From: Plumapathes pennacea | Taxonomy: Eukaryota; Cnidaria; Anthozoa; Antipatharia; Myriopathidae | Assembly (NCBI GenBank): GCA_964036295.1 | Contig: OZ038465.1 | Span: 12,982,667-13,046,666, forward strand | Direction of reading: 5' to 3' | Length of the DNA: 64,000 nucleotides | Shown: one piece after another, positions 1 to 11,488 of the stretch | How positions within the stretch are numbered: position 1 is the stretch's first letter | Layout: every line of letters starts with the position of its first letter | Notes under the pieces: model-generated | Seen by the model: only the letters and a program-made list of their open reading frames with translations | The model's database searches: none | Told to the model about the DNA's origin: nothing | Position numbers and translations under genes: made by a program

Positions 1-1586
1 GGAGATGTGTGTGCATGTAGCATTGAGAAAGACAGCAACTCTCAAAGTCTTGGAACTGCCATTGTTAGGTATGTTATTAAATTACTTTGCATAAACTTTT
101 TGTAGGGGATTATTCAAGACAACATGCTAGTCCCCTGTTCTCATTTTCAAACGTTCCTGATTTTTTGCCATTATTCAGAATGGAGAGTTGCACGGCTTGT
201 GAGTGGATAATCAACTGTTACCATGGATACGAGTACCCAGGTTGGTCCTCATCGAAAAGAGTTCGCAGTGGTACTAAAAACTGTAACCCTCCCAATTGTT
301 CGCAAAACCTCCAGTTGCGTTTTCCTGGCTTCTAATTTCTTTATATTGTATGTGTGGTGCTTTCTGTACAACGTCATTGTCGCCGTTGTCTTCGTCGTCG
401 TCGTTGTCGTCGTTTTCGTTATGTTATCGTCGTCGTCGTAGTTGTCATAGTCGTTGTCGCCGTTGTTGTCGCTGTCATCGTTGTCGTTGTCATGTTGCGT
501 GGTGTTTTCGTCGTTGTTGTCATGTTGTCGTAAGGTTGTCGTCAATGTTGTCGTTGCTGTGGTCGTGTTGTCGTCATGTTGTCGTCATTGTTTCACTCAT
601 ATTTCGTCTTTTCAGGCCTTTGAGAAAATTAATAAATTTACACTGGCTTGCCGTGGTGTGGACTCTTATTTACCACGATTTACGTCATCACATGGTCAAA
701 AAGTTGTGGACTCACGAGGCGCTTCGCCGAGTGAGTCCGCGACTAATTTTGACCATGTGATGACGTAAATCGTGGTAATTAAGAGTCCACACCACGGCAA
801 ACCAGTGGAAATTTGTTTTTTACCACAACATTTAGAAATATACAGGAAACTTTCGTTGTATTTCGCTGCAAAACGTGACATGCTGGCGTCAGCTGGCGTC
901 AGCATCGTTGTCTGGACTCTTATTTACCACGGTAAATCGACCAATCAGAGAGCGTTAAACTAGCGTGTTGGGGTAAAATGTGGTATTTCGCCGTCGATAT
1001 CTGTATGTGAATTTCCTGTATTGTCAAAATTTCTGTCCATATTTCTCTAGGAGGTGCAGGTAAACTGGTGTGCAGATTTGTCATTGAATAAAGAAGATAT
1101 GCCACCAGGAATTGGCAAGTAAATGATTGCGTCTAGTAGCAAACAGCACACACAATCTGTTTAGTGACGTTAGTAGATCATCGAACATTGTAAAATATAC
1201 GCGTTAAGTGTTTATTGAATTGTCTCCTGATCAAATGCTTTCCTTCTTTCTATATTTTATTGTATTGAAAGTTGTTCCTGATTTTTGACCACGACTTTTA
1301 GTCTTATTTCCTGGTGATTGTAATTTTTCTGTTTGACCGGCCAGAATGTGTTGACCGTTGGCCATTCACTTGTCGTAAAACAAGGCAGCTGCAGACTGAG
1401 TGGTCGATACGATTTCAGGCCCATAATCTTCACACCAGAGATGAGCTGTTTGAGGCGTGGTCAGAGGCAAGCTTCTCCTTTCAATACATAGTCAACTATA
1501 TGAAGTTCAGTATGGAGAAAAAAGAAGACTATCACTTGCTTCGGAAGCCATTGGAAACTGATGAAACTACTAATGGACAACCATAA
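1..1586 (+). CDS. possible 3' end of an unrecognised gene (exons 1-68 and 1345-1586)
   Basis: Positions 1-68 are open in two frames and end in a donor (TTAG|GTATGT). Positions 1345-1586 follow an acceptor (GACCGGCCAG) and run open to a TAA. Joining frame 2 of the first piece, which ends with one spare base, to the second, which starts with two, keeps the frame. The last exon would give about 80 residues with a charged, non-repetitive composition (contains WPFTCRKTRQLQTEW and DELFEAWSEASFSFQYIV). I do not recognise the family. The 5' part lies outside the window, so nothing can be said about domains. Both the existence of the gene and the join are tentative. Confidence 0.3.
370..593. repeat. 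GTC/GTT trinucleotide-rich low-complexity tract
   Basis: Imperfect GTC, GTT and GTG triplets run for about 220 bp. Open frames here code only for simple Ser, Val or Cys-Arg runs and are not genes. It lies in the putative intron of the upstream gene. Confidence 0.85.
635..813. mobile_element. fold-back element, near-perfect 180 bp palindrome
   Basis: The left arm, starting near 635 (ACACTGGCTTGCCGTGGTGT), is mirrored by the right arm ending near 813. The centre is at about 721 (GGCGCTTCGCC). The arms contain the same blocks in reverse complement, for example TTTACGTCATCACATGGTCA against TGACCATGTGATGACGTAAA, with only a few mismatches. This is the form of a fold-back MITE. A shorter related block (CTCTTATTTACCACG) recurs at about 916-930, so a second, partial copy may follow directly. 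Confidence 0.75.
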
Positions 1587-1752
1587 ATCAGTTTTTACAC
1601 AGTTTTTACAAGATGTTTCAAGACCATTGCATTGGTTGATTTGGTTGAGATGGCCCCTTTAATAGATAACTGGATCTGATGCTGCGTGACTGAAAAGGGC
1701 ATCTCGTAAAGAACACCGTCAAACGGAAGAAAACTCACCATTTTCATGCACA

Positions 1753-1994
1753 GGGCCCGGTTTTTTCGAAAGTCGATTAAGCTAATCCAGGATTAACGAA
1801 ATTCTTTCTCTCGACCTCTCTCCCAATAAACTGCAGAGTTTTGTTCGAACATGGATTAGAAAGCTTGTTCCAGCTTAAAACGTTATCAAGAGAGTCGTTG
1901 TGGACGAAACTTTCACGTTTTCAGGCTTACAAATAACAAGAAAGTTTAGACCTAATCCAGGATTAGCCTAATCGTGCTTTGGAAAACTGGGCCC
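1753..1994 (+). mobile_element. GGGCCC-ended MITE, copy 1 (242 bp)
   Basis: It begins GGGCCCGGTTTTTCGAAAG and ends with the inverted form (TTGGAAAACTGGGCCC). Just inside both ends are TAATCCAGGATTA palindromes, and the middle has another GGATTA. A second copy at 60436-60676 has the same length and internal landmarks in the opposite orientation, which defines the ends. It has no coding capacity. Confidence 0.85.
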
Positions 1995-2840
1995 AGAAGT
2001 TAATATTTACTTATAATATACCTAAGCCACCACTCGTCATAGTAACCGTATACCGCTCTTTGTTATTGGCCAACTATTCCTTTGCAGATATGGAGTAGCT
2101 ACTACGTAGTAAAATCAGTCGGAATATCTTTGCATAATTTGACTGATGTTGGAGCCGGTCATATTTGACTGCGGAAATTTAGATAAACATGATAGTCTAT
2201 TAATATTATGTGATCAGTCAAATTCAGTGCCTGTAAAAACAAAGTTACACAGAAAAATGAATAAGCTAGCGAACGAACACAGGCGGAAATTGCCACCTTC
2301 TCCGCTGTTTGAGCATAAGAGCCAAGGCTAATGGCACCAGAACGTAAACGACATTCTGTTTGGGAGCAAAGACGCGTTGCAGCATGTTATGTTTTGTTTC
2401 GTCAACAAAAGCCAAAATTAAATATTAATGATACTAATTTGACATTTTGGTATGTATAAATACCTATATAAATAAAGATGTACGAGTTTATACAGTTTCA
2501 TAATATGGAGCACAACAAATTCAGTATTCGCTTTTAGTTGTTACTTACGGTAATGTGCCTTCAATCTTAAAATAGCTTCTGTACGGACCATTGTTTTGAC
2601 TAAAATTGTCGATTTTTGCTGGTGTCTTTTCTTGAATATCAGGATGTTTCTTCGGACCGGCTAGCACCAGTTCCCTTTGAAATCCCACTCTTTGTGCTTG
2701 CTTGCTCCAGTCCCTCTCCCTCTCCTCCCTCCCCCACCCCTTGGGGGCAGGCTAAAGCATTTTGAACTGATAATCACGTAACTCGATGCTGGAAACAAAA
2801 TAGCGTTTTCACGGAAAGCCAACCTAAAGTAAGTCTGGCT

Positions 2841-3237
2841 CCGGGGGGGGGGGGGGGGGGGGGGTACTCCCATATATTTCCTATACAGGGATGTTCCGCC
2901 CGATAGGGTATCATTTTCAGGGTCTTCTGTCTTGAACAGGGTATCAAATTTTACATTTTCGTGTCTTAAACAGGGTTATTTTCCGAAGATTTTCTCCTCT
3001 TCTCCTCCCCCATCAACCACATTTTTGCTCTCGCCATTTTCGCGCGATTTCTTCGTATGCTCCAGTGGAAATGCGTGCAACGCAGGCTAACTTATCTAAA
3101 CTTAGTCTTGAACAGGGTAGCAAAATTTCCATTTTTGTGTCTTGAATAGGGTCAGGGTTTTATAGAGTCAGCGGAACCCCCCTACCCAAATTCCTATTGA
3201 GTACCCCCCTCCCCCCCCCCCCCCCCCCCCCCGGGGG
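2841..3237. mobile_element. non-coding element with poly-G and poly-C tips
   Basis: The left side is CC plus about 22 G followed by TACTCCCATATATTTCC. The right side is the inverted counterpart (TTCCTATTGAGTACCCC) followed by more than 20 C and GGGGG. Internally, units of the type CTTGAACAGGGTA recur three times (about 2932, 3104 and 3141). Short inverted ends with homopolymer tips and internal repeats suggest a small non-autonomous element. Confidence 0.65.
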
Positions 3238-6200
3238 ATCTGGCTGATAGCAAACATTAATTCGTTCACAGAAAAATTTATGATCTACATCTTAAAATCG
3301 GTCGCTGTAATAAGATCTGCGTTTTTAAACTGGTCCCAAGGTGAAAACAACGAACATCCAATGGGGGAGATGACCTTTTGACTTTCCTTCCGATAAATAG
3401 ACGGGCAAGGATCTGGGTACGAGTGCTATTTTTAAAAACAACGTTACCGAATGACGCATCGATTAACAGTCGCTGTGATTGGTCATCTGCGGAAAAAGCC
3501 GCCGCTCATTGGGCAGATTCTGACAGGACGTGATTAGCACATCAGTTTACGCCTTTTGGAGACCCGAAGCCGACCTCCAACTTCGGTAACGCATTTTCTG
3601 GTGTGTTGATCCGTTTCGGTGGCTGCTTTAACTGCTGTTTACGCGTAGCCTACACCGCACCCACACCGCACCCACACGAGTTTAGATAAACTAGATAGCG
3701 AAGTATTTCAATTTCGTGTACTGTATGGGTTTATTTTTTTGCTAGTCTTATACCGGGGTCTTATATTACAGAAATCATTTATTGTTTCTTTTGTGCCTGG
3801 CCCGACCGGCGTATCTCCTCGTGATGATCATGGGATCGCTTTGATTGTCTGATGGGCGATTCGTAAAACGGGGAAATGAAAAGGAAATATCATCTGTGAA
3901 CCTGCATGCTTGGAAATTTTTTAGACGTTCTGTTGGTGAAAAGCGAAATGTCTCGTGTACTTTCGGACTATAAACAAACTACTTCCTTTTGGGTTTCTCT
4001 GTCAGAAGGGGAGACGTCTCCAGACTAGGATTAGTAAGCACAAGTCTCGTGTTATTTTTTAACCGACTAAAGTTCGATTTAGTAGTAAATTAACCCACGA
4101 GACGTATTTGTGCAACCTTTCTTGGCTTCACGCCGTCACCTTCTGTCTGGAAATCCTTTGTTTACGTTTGTTCAACATGAACTTCTATCTTTCTAATGCA
4201 TGAACTCTGTGTGGCGGATTTGATAGACGCAGCTGGCCTACAAATTATTGTAATTTCCTCTAGATTGGTGCAAATAAAACTTGTTGTTGTCATAAAACGC
4301 AAAGATTTTGTTGTTTTTGCTGTTGAAAGTTTTAGTCGAACAACGGCCGCCGGTCGAACAGTGATGGCTACCCTGCAAGATAACGTTTTCATGTTGGGCT
4401 TTTTAAATATTCTCAAAATATATATTCCAGTGCATTATTATGTGCGATGAGTCACATGACACACCCGGCTTAAGTCACGTGCTAATCAACCGGCCAATCT
4501 CTTTCATAGAATGATGTGTGCAGTGTCGAAGAAAATTCGATGAGTGTAAACCGCCAGGACGCTTTTGGGAAGGGTGTGAAGGAAGCGAGGCGATCTGTGC
4601 AGGTAAACCGAATAACATCACAGTCGACGATGAATCCTCTGAAGAGAACGGCTCCGCTTGATTCAAATCTTGGGAAAGAACGAGTCATTTTAGAACGAGG
4701 AAATATTCTAAACGGGTTAAAGAATACTCGAGTATAGTTTCCCGTTCTTTAGTTAAATTTAATTTAAAGATAAAGAATCAAGGAGCCCGTTCTTTTTATT
4801 GGATTCGTCGATTGTTATTTGAGATTGTTTCGCTTCAGCTAATAATCACCAGATTCAAAGATGGCCAGCTGAAATCCTGTCCCATGTTGTCACCCGTAAC
4901 ACATTTCCGTACCTATGACCAACACCATACTTCGTGTGCACGTGAAACAACTTAACTTCGTTGTAATTACGAATAACACGACAAGCACTCGAGAGGAAGC
5001 TTGCAAGCAATTGTTAGACGGTTTAGCTTTGCCTTCTTTCACTACCAAAAGCTCGACTCGCGAAGCAATTTACGTGAATCTCACGGCTAACCATACCCTT
5101 TGATATCTGTGGTTTACTGGTGCTGAATTTTAAAGGAACAGAACAGCAGATTCCTTTCGGCCGCCCTTTTTCGGATGACATGTTTATGTATAACCGAATT
5201 TACATATTGAATGTGTACCGAGTCTTGACTGAATTAGCTTTGTGCGTCGCTAACAGTGCGTGACATTAAACCTCAGCTAAGGTCGCATTAGAGCTTAAAA
5301 TCACCGTTCGCTGAACGAAGTCTTCACGTTCTCCCCGATATATCTCCAGGTAGCGAACAAAGACGTTTAGTTCGGTTCGGGGAGCCCAGTATATGGCAGC
5401 GAAGCGAGGTGAAACTCACAATTATGATTGGCCGCCATTTTGGTTTTGCACACGGCACCAACACGTGTGATGTAAATATCCCATGGGAGTTTTACGTTTC
5501 AAGTAAAACACAAAAGTGTATTCATGCCAAACGACAAACGGCTTAATATAGCCATGGACCACATCGATATAGTTCTTCCCAGTAGCGTTTGTAACTTCGA
5601 CTTCGACAGTTAAATGTTTACTCGACTACACTAGAAGACACTAATTTTCGTCGTGTATATTTCTTGACGTAAGTGTCGGTGGTTTACAACTGACAAGGTA
5701 GGTGAGGTCGTGTTTAGTTTTACCGCTCGAAATCTAAAGCTTTTTACCTTTGAATATGTGTCATTGGGCAATGGCGGGCCTGAATGATAAGTAAAATTCT
5801 TATTTCTCAGAGCCTTTTAACCGTAGAAGCATCTTCTCGACCGTTTCAGGCTAGCCACTGTTTATTCGTTTCATGTCGTCCAGTGTCTGACGTCTCGACC
5901 ATGATAGTCGAAACGTCAGTCAACTATTACTTTACGTTGTTTAGCATATATAAACGTTCTGAGCGTATCCACATCCATATTTCGTCGATAATCGGCTACA
6001 AACACTGGATATCATTTTATGTTTTTTTGAAGAGCCATTGGGCCACGCGAATTGTGGATTCTGTCAACGCGTGTGACGTAGCGGTTAAATACCACTTATT
6101 CGCACCGTATTGGCAGACATAGAATCAGCTGTATGGAGGCTCACCTTTCACTTCATGTTAGTCGCTGTTTAAGGCTCTGCACTCACCATGCCAACTCCAG

Positions 6201-7334
6201 GCGGCCAAATGAAATTTGCAGATCAGTAGACGATAGAAAACTATCAGTTTCTACGCAAAAAGGTTTTATATTTGAGACTCGTGTTCGAACGAGAGAGAAA
6301 TTTATTGGCCATATTTTACGTAGTATCAAATTTCAAGTTGGCCGTTAATAGAGACCACTGAATGGGTTCGGAATTCGTTTGTCTTTCTGACTGCTGTCGA
6401 CAATAGCTCGTCCAGTGGCAGCTTGTTAGAAGTTTGGATCCAGTATTTCATTCAGAGTGAGTGCTATCAAAACTGTGTCCATTGGAAGAGAGGATGAATT
6501 TTAGGTTATCTATTATTAATGTGGATTGATTAATACATGGATTGAGGGCCCTTCTTAAATCGTGGAACCCCCCATACTGAACGGGACCGCCAAGGCACGT
6601 GCAAGGTCTGCGCGTGTTTTTGTGGCTTTTTTGGCCGTGATGTACCTTTTCTGTACGACAGCTGTATACTATGTAGGCTTGATATTGTATGAACATCATT
6701 ACTGCCCTGAGCAGTGTCAACGTGGTAAACCTTTTGAAATATTTCTGACGTCGGTCCAACCGCGACTGGGAAGCCTCGAAAGTTGAGTCGCTCACACCTG
6801 CTGACATATGTATTTTACTCCATGTAAGTCACAATTCAGTGCTCTAGTGTTACGACGGGTGTGGTGTTTTTATTTGTATATGTTTTTCACAGTTCTAGGC
6901 AGCTTTTTCAGCATGTATTTTGTAGCTTGGTTGTCTTGTGAGTGCTGTAAAGTCGAGTGAAGTGTCTTACTGTACGTCATTCCGTGTCACTGCAAAGAAT
7001 TCTGGGATAAAAGCGAATAGTCACACTTTCAGGATTGGTCTTGTGTTGATGCATACGAAGAGATGGTGGAGAGAGAGAGAGAGAGAAAACTAACTAATCA
7101 TCTATATAAGCCCAGCATTCTTGTCAAATTCACCCAAAGGCGACACCACTGAACCATTTAGTTGGCGTTAAGTTTGCGGCTATGGCTGGATGAACATGCG
7201 TGATACTCAATTAAGTGTTGTGGACTTGGAGCATCTGTTGCACGAATTGGAATTGCTTGACGCAGTATAACGCTGTGGTGAAACCGACCATTGCGGTGAC
7301 TCAATTTGAAACTCTACTTGAAATTCAGATGCCC
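3238..7334. other. intergenic or 5' upstream stretch, no gene supported
   Basis: About 4 kb with only short open frames that lack ATG starts, splice context or recognisable domains. A (GA)n run lies at 7071-7087, and short CACCGCACCCA repeats occur near 3652-3676. Some of it could hold non-coding 5' exons of the ATF7IP homologue, but I cannot place any. Confidence 0.5.
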
Positions 7335-7616
7335 TTGAGCCGTTATCGCATGACAGTCGAAAGCCGTTTGCTACGCTATCCGATTGGTCGTAACAAGTTT
7401 TGCGACATCCTTGGCCAATGAAAACCAAAATCTGGTTGCGATATCTTCGTGCAAGAACGCAAGTGGCGATGGCATGTTCTCGCACTGCTGATTGGTTAGT
7501 AAAACCAATCGCAATTACTTGGTTTTGGTTTCGTATTGCTCCTACTTCTAATTTATCGGACGTGTTTTTTGCTCGCCTCATTGATTGTCTCTGTAATTGC
7601 TTTGGTTTTGTTAAAA
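7335..7616. mobile_element. MITE family A (CGGATGACTGTCGAAA type), diverged copy
   Basis: It starts GAGCCGTTATCGCATGACAG. It carries the family's internal landmarks: the ATTGG boxes, GGCGATGGCATGTTCTCGC, and AATTGCTTTGGTTTTG near the right side. Copies at 52014, 60738 and 63268 share the same order of blocks. The right TIR is weak here. Confidence 0.6.
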
Positions 7617-8834
7617 TGAAGGGCAAGCTAAACATCAGGTAAGTTCATTCTACACGGTATTCAGCATATCCACATCAAAAACTTCACAAGGAGTCGCATT
7701 CTATATTTATTAATTGATCTAAATCACGGTTCAGTGGCCCTTTGACGTGGCTATCGCTTCTGTTGTGTAGCTTTTGTCGAATTGGGACTCTGATTGACGT
7801 CATTGCTTGTGCAACCTTCCTTCAATACTTAAGTTTTGGATTACAAGATGCCGGGTCCTGTGGAGTGGTTCGGGCCAAATACAAGTTTTCGTTTGCATGA
7901 TTGCATTGGCATTTCACTTGACACAGCGGTCGGAAATACGTTCTTTGCGTCATTTCCGTTGGTCAGCGCTCGTCGCCATTACTATCTAACTTCTTTTAGC
8001 TCGAGATAAAATTTCTCTTCGCAACTACAAAGTCTGCACTTGAATCCAAAGTTTAGTGCAATGACCAGTTACTCGTCACCAGTGATCAGTGTCGCGACAC
8101 CACAAATACCATTCGATCCATACTGTAACCGATTCACTTTGAAGTGCCGCTGAGATTTTTCGAGAATTGCGGTTGTTGGCGTCACTCGACTCCATTCTTG
8201 ATTAATGAAGCTCTGCTTAATCTCTCAGACGTTCAAAGAGTCCTACGTACGGCCTGAGAAGGTATACCGCTATTATACTCAGTCCCCGCTATGTAGTATC
8301 GTTGACTATTTGTTTTAAACGAATGATTTCGTCACAAATACTTGAGGATAGTTACGAACCAGAGGTCAAACTCACAACACTTTCAGACAAACGAAAGTGT
8401 TCGTCAGTTTGCCTTACGCGTATTCACAAAGTTTTGTAACTTTGCGAAAAGCCTGTTCGTATGACCATTTGTCATAACTGTATGAAAGTGTAAGGGCTTA
8501 ATTCGGGAAATAATATAATTGTGATTTTGTATGCATGCATGCACTTTCATCGACCTCTCCCTCTCGCGATACGATCTTGAAGGGAAAAGGAGGGACTGCT
8601 AGCAGTCTAATTTATAGTTTGACAGCTTTCTTGGGTGAAAGCTGATGGATAAATCAATTCTCATTCTGTCACTCATACAGTTCTTATAAATGGTTAAGAG
8701 AATCACTATCTCTGCTGGGCCGAGTATACGGTTTGTGCAGGTGCACCGGTTGATGTAGCACGCTCTAAGATGAATACTGTTTAAACAGGAGGGTCTGTAC
8801 TTTAAATTGATACTGATTTCTTGCTTCTGCACAG
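7617..8834. other. upstream of ATF7IP homologue, no gene supported
   Basis: No convincing ORF is present. A (GCAT)n run lies near 8532-8542. The stretch ends at a splice acceptor (CTTCTGCACAG, 8834), so it should include an intron and at least one non-coding 5' exon of the ATF7IP homologue, which I cannot locate. Confidence 0.4.
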
Positions 8835-8850
8835 GTTTCCATAAACTACG

Positions 8851-11408
8851 ATGGACGAGCTTGGTCAGCCAAGGAAAAGAATGTATGTTCACAGGGCTCA
8901 AAATTAACTTTTGTGTTCAGTTGTCCCAGGGACAACCACAAGTCATGCTTTGGTTGCCCCATCCAATCTCTTGGTGTCCAACATTGTATTGAAAAGTAGC
9001 ACCATCGTGCAGCACTAAATTGGATAATTTTTCTCAAAGCCATTGGTTGCCCAAGGGACAACCATTGCACGCTATTTGGTTGACCCAGCGTGTTTTTTTT
9101 TCTAAGACGGACACCCTTGGGACCAACTCCAGCTGTCCGTTTGGAGAGATGTCCACTGATCTTACAGAGAGTTCAGTTAGAGTAAATGTCTGAAGAAACG
9201 GCAGGGACCACTCCTACCGGGTGTCTGTCTTAGAGAGGTGTCCGTTTAAAGTGGTGTCTGTTGTGGGAAGTTGACTGTACGTTATTACCCGAGGTTGATA
9301 GATGAGTTGATATTTTTTGATGAGCAAGTTGTGTACTTTTCCTCCTCCTCGGCGAATTATGTACACGTTCTTTTTTCATTCCTCAACAGAAAAATCGACT
9401 CGGAAAAGATCGCCAAACGTAAGTATCTTGCACAAGTATACACAGGTAAACCGTTTGAACGTATGAGTAATGGATGATTTACGTTACAGAAATCCAAGTT
9501 TCAAAAACTTTTGCCTGGACAATAAAAAAATTCTCTCGAACAAAATCTCTTTGGTATTTCTGGAAGTTTAATCCGGTTCACACGTACTTTCACTTATGAC
9601 TATGATTATGTTGTGTGAACTAGGCTAAAGCAGCTGCAAATATAGACACACTAAACTGTTCAGTTTCTTTCACTTTCAACTTGAAATTGACACCATTTCA
9701 ACAATGTATACGGTAGCTAACTCGGTTTCAAAATCTTGTACAGTGGGAAATGGCACTGTCACGCAATCTTCGACGCAACCAGGGAGCGTGACGGCGCCGA
9801 CGAGAGGAAACACATCCGTCAAATGTGACGGCAATTCCCCCTCTACCCACCTGCAATTCAACCCATCCGTTATAGAGCGCCTCAGGAAGATAACCAAGGA
9901 AGCCCAGAAGAATTTTCCAACCTCGAAAAGCGAAAACTCGCGAGAAAAGACGCAAAACGGCGACAGACTGCCAGTCAACGGGGAGGCCACCAAAGCCCAA
10001 CAGGACTCTGGGAATGATAATGAATTCATAGTGTCGTCCACAGGCTCCTCGCCCGCGCATTCGCCAAAGCTTTCCGACTTAATGACATTGTCGACGCCGC
10101 CAAGACCAAGGAGGACTGCCGAAAGCTGCCCGGAAAAATTTTGCGAGAAACTATTAGACAAGTTCGAGGAAGTGTTTCCTGCGAACGCTAAGAGCAGTGG
10201 AAGTACTGTCAGTTGTTCTGGTCACTCTGCGAGTAAAAAAGGAGGGAGAAAAAGGGGCCAAGTTTCGAGCGATAGTGTGGCCGATACGGGTAAAAACGGC
10301 GAAATTGGCAAAGGGTGGGCGAAGGATGAGCCCGTTATAACCGTTGTGGAAGAAAAGCCGACCGGTGGGTTGACCAAAGCGATCCAGACAGACGGGAATC
10401 CGAGAAACCCTGTGGATTTCAGCTCTGCTGAGTTTAGGGAGGTAGGAGTGTCGGCCAGGCAACTTGTTTTGTCCTTCTTTAACTTGCGTTTTTTTTTTAC
10501 TTACGATTAATATCGCATGCGACCGCCTTACAAAAAACGTACGATACAAATCGTGTCGTGTGAGGAGGTCGCATGTGGCGATCGTGAGAAAAATTGTCCC
10601 GTGTAAATCGGCCTTTGGGGAGTAGTGGAGGAAATGACACGGGGCCCAGTTTACTCTGAATCAATGCAGAGGCCCCTCGTTTCAGACTAATTTTGTTTCG
10701 GGAGTAGGAGTGGGGCGTGCAAAAAGCTGTCAGCGGGGAGGGGAATGGAAGGGTTCCTCCCCTTCCCCGCTCCCCTTCCGTAACCCTTCACTAGACCCAT
10801 GTACGCGCCCAGTGCTACATAGAGCGGTTTCTGATTGGTGAAAGTGCTTTTTGCATCCCGCTCTGTGGTTGGCGGGTACTTGCTTTGGTTTTATGTTGTT
10901 TAGTAAAAATAACTGGCATTTGATAGTCCTTGGTTGGCAGAATAAATTATTTCCGACTGATGCTTGTTGCATCTGTTTCAAAACGTGGCCTAGTACGAAA
11001 GGTTCAATTTGTATAAAAATGAACAAATATAGGTTTCGCACTAGACCTCGTTTTGAAATGAAGGTAACAGACATCTGGACATGGCCTATTTCGATTCGAG
11101 AGTTAACGAAGTCTTCACGTGATTTTTCGCAGGTGGTCAGAAAGCTGCTGCAGGAAAAAATGACCCAAATGATGTCAGCAATTACCAAACAAAACGAGAA
11201 ATATGAACTGAAAGAGAGGATGACGACGCTGGAGGCGGAGAACAGGGCTCTGCACAGTTACGCGTCCAAACTTGAGGGGACAGTCAAGCAACTGCTCGCC
11301 GAACAGCGAAGGAGAAAGGACAAGGTGTCCAGTACGGCCCAGACGGATCCAGTGGCGGTAAGCTTGTTTGATTTCCTTTATTTATTTGTTTGTGTGTGTG
11401 TTTGTGTT

Positions 11409-11488
<80 letters not shown>

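Noticed and set aside
1051-1122. Exon-like block after an acceptor (EVQVNWCADLSLNKEDMPP)
   Set aside because: Cannot be joined in phase to either the 1-68 or the 1345-1586 piece; possible but unsupported.
6562-6786. 74-residue frame with a membrane-like segment
   Set aside because: Opens with GTG, no acceptor precedes it, and no neighbouring exon was found.
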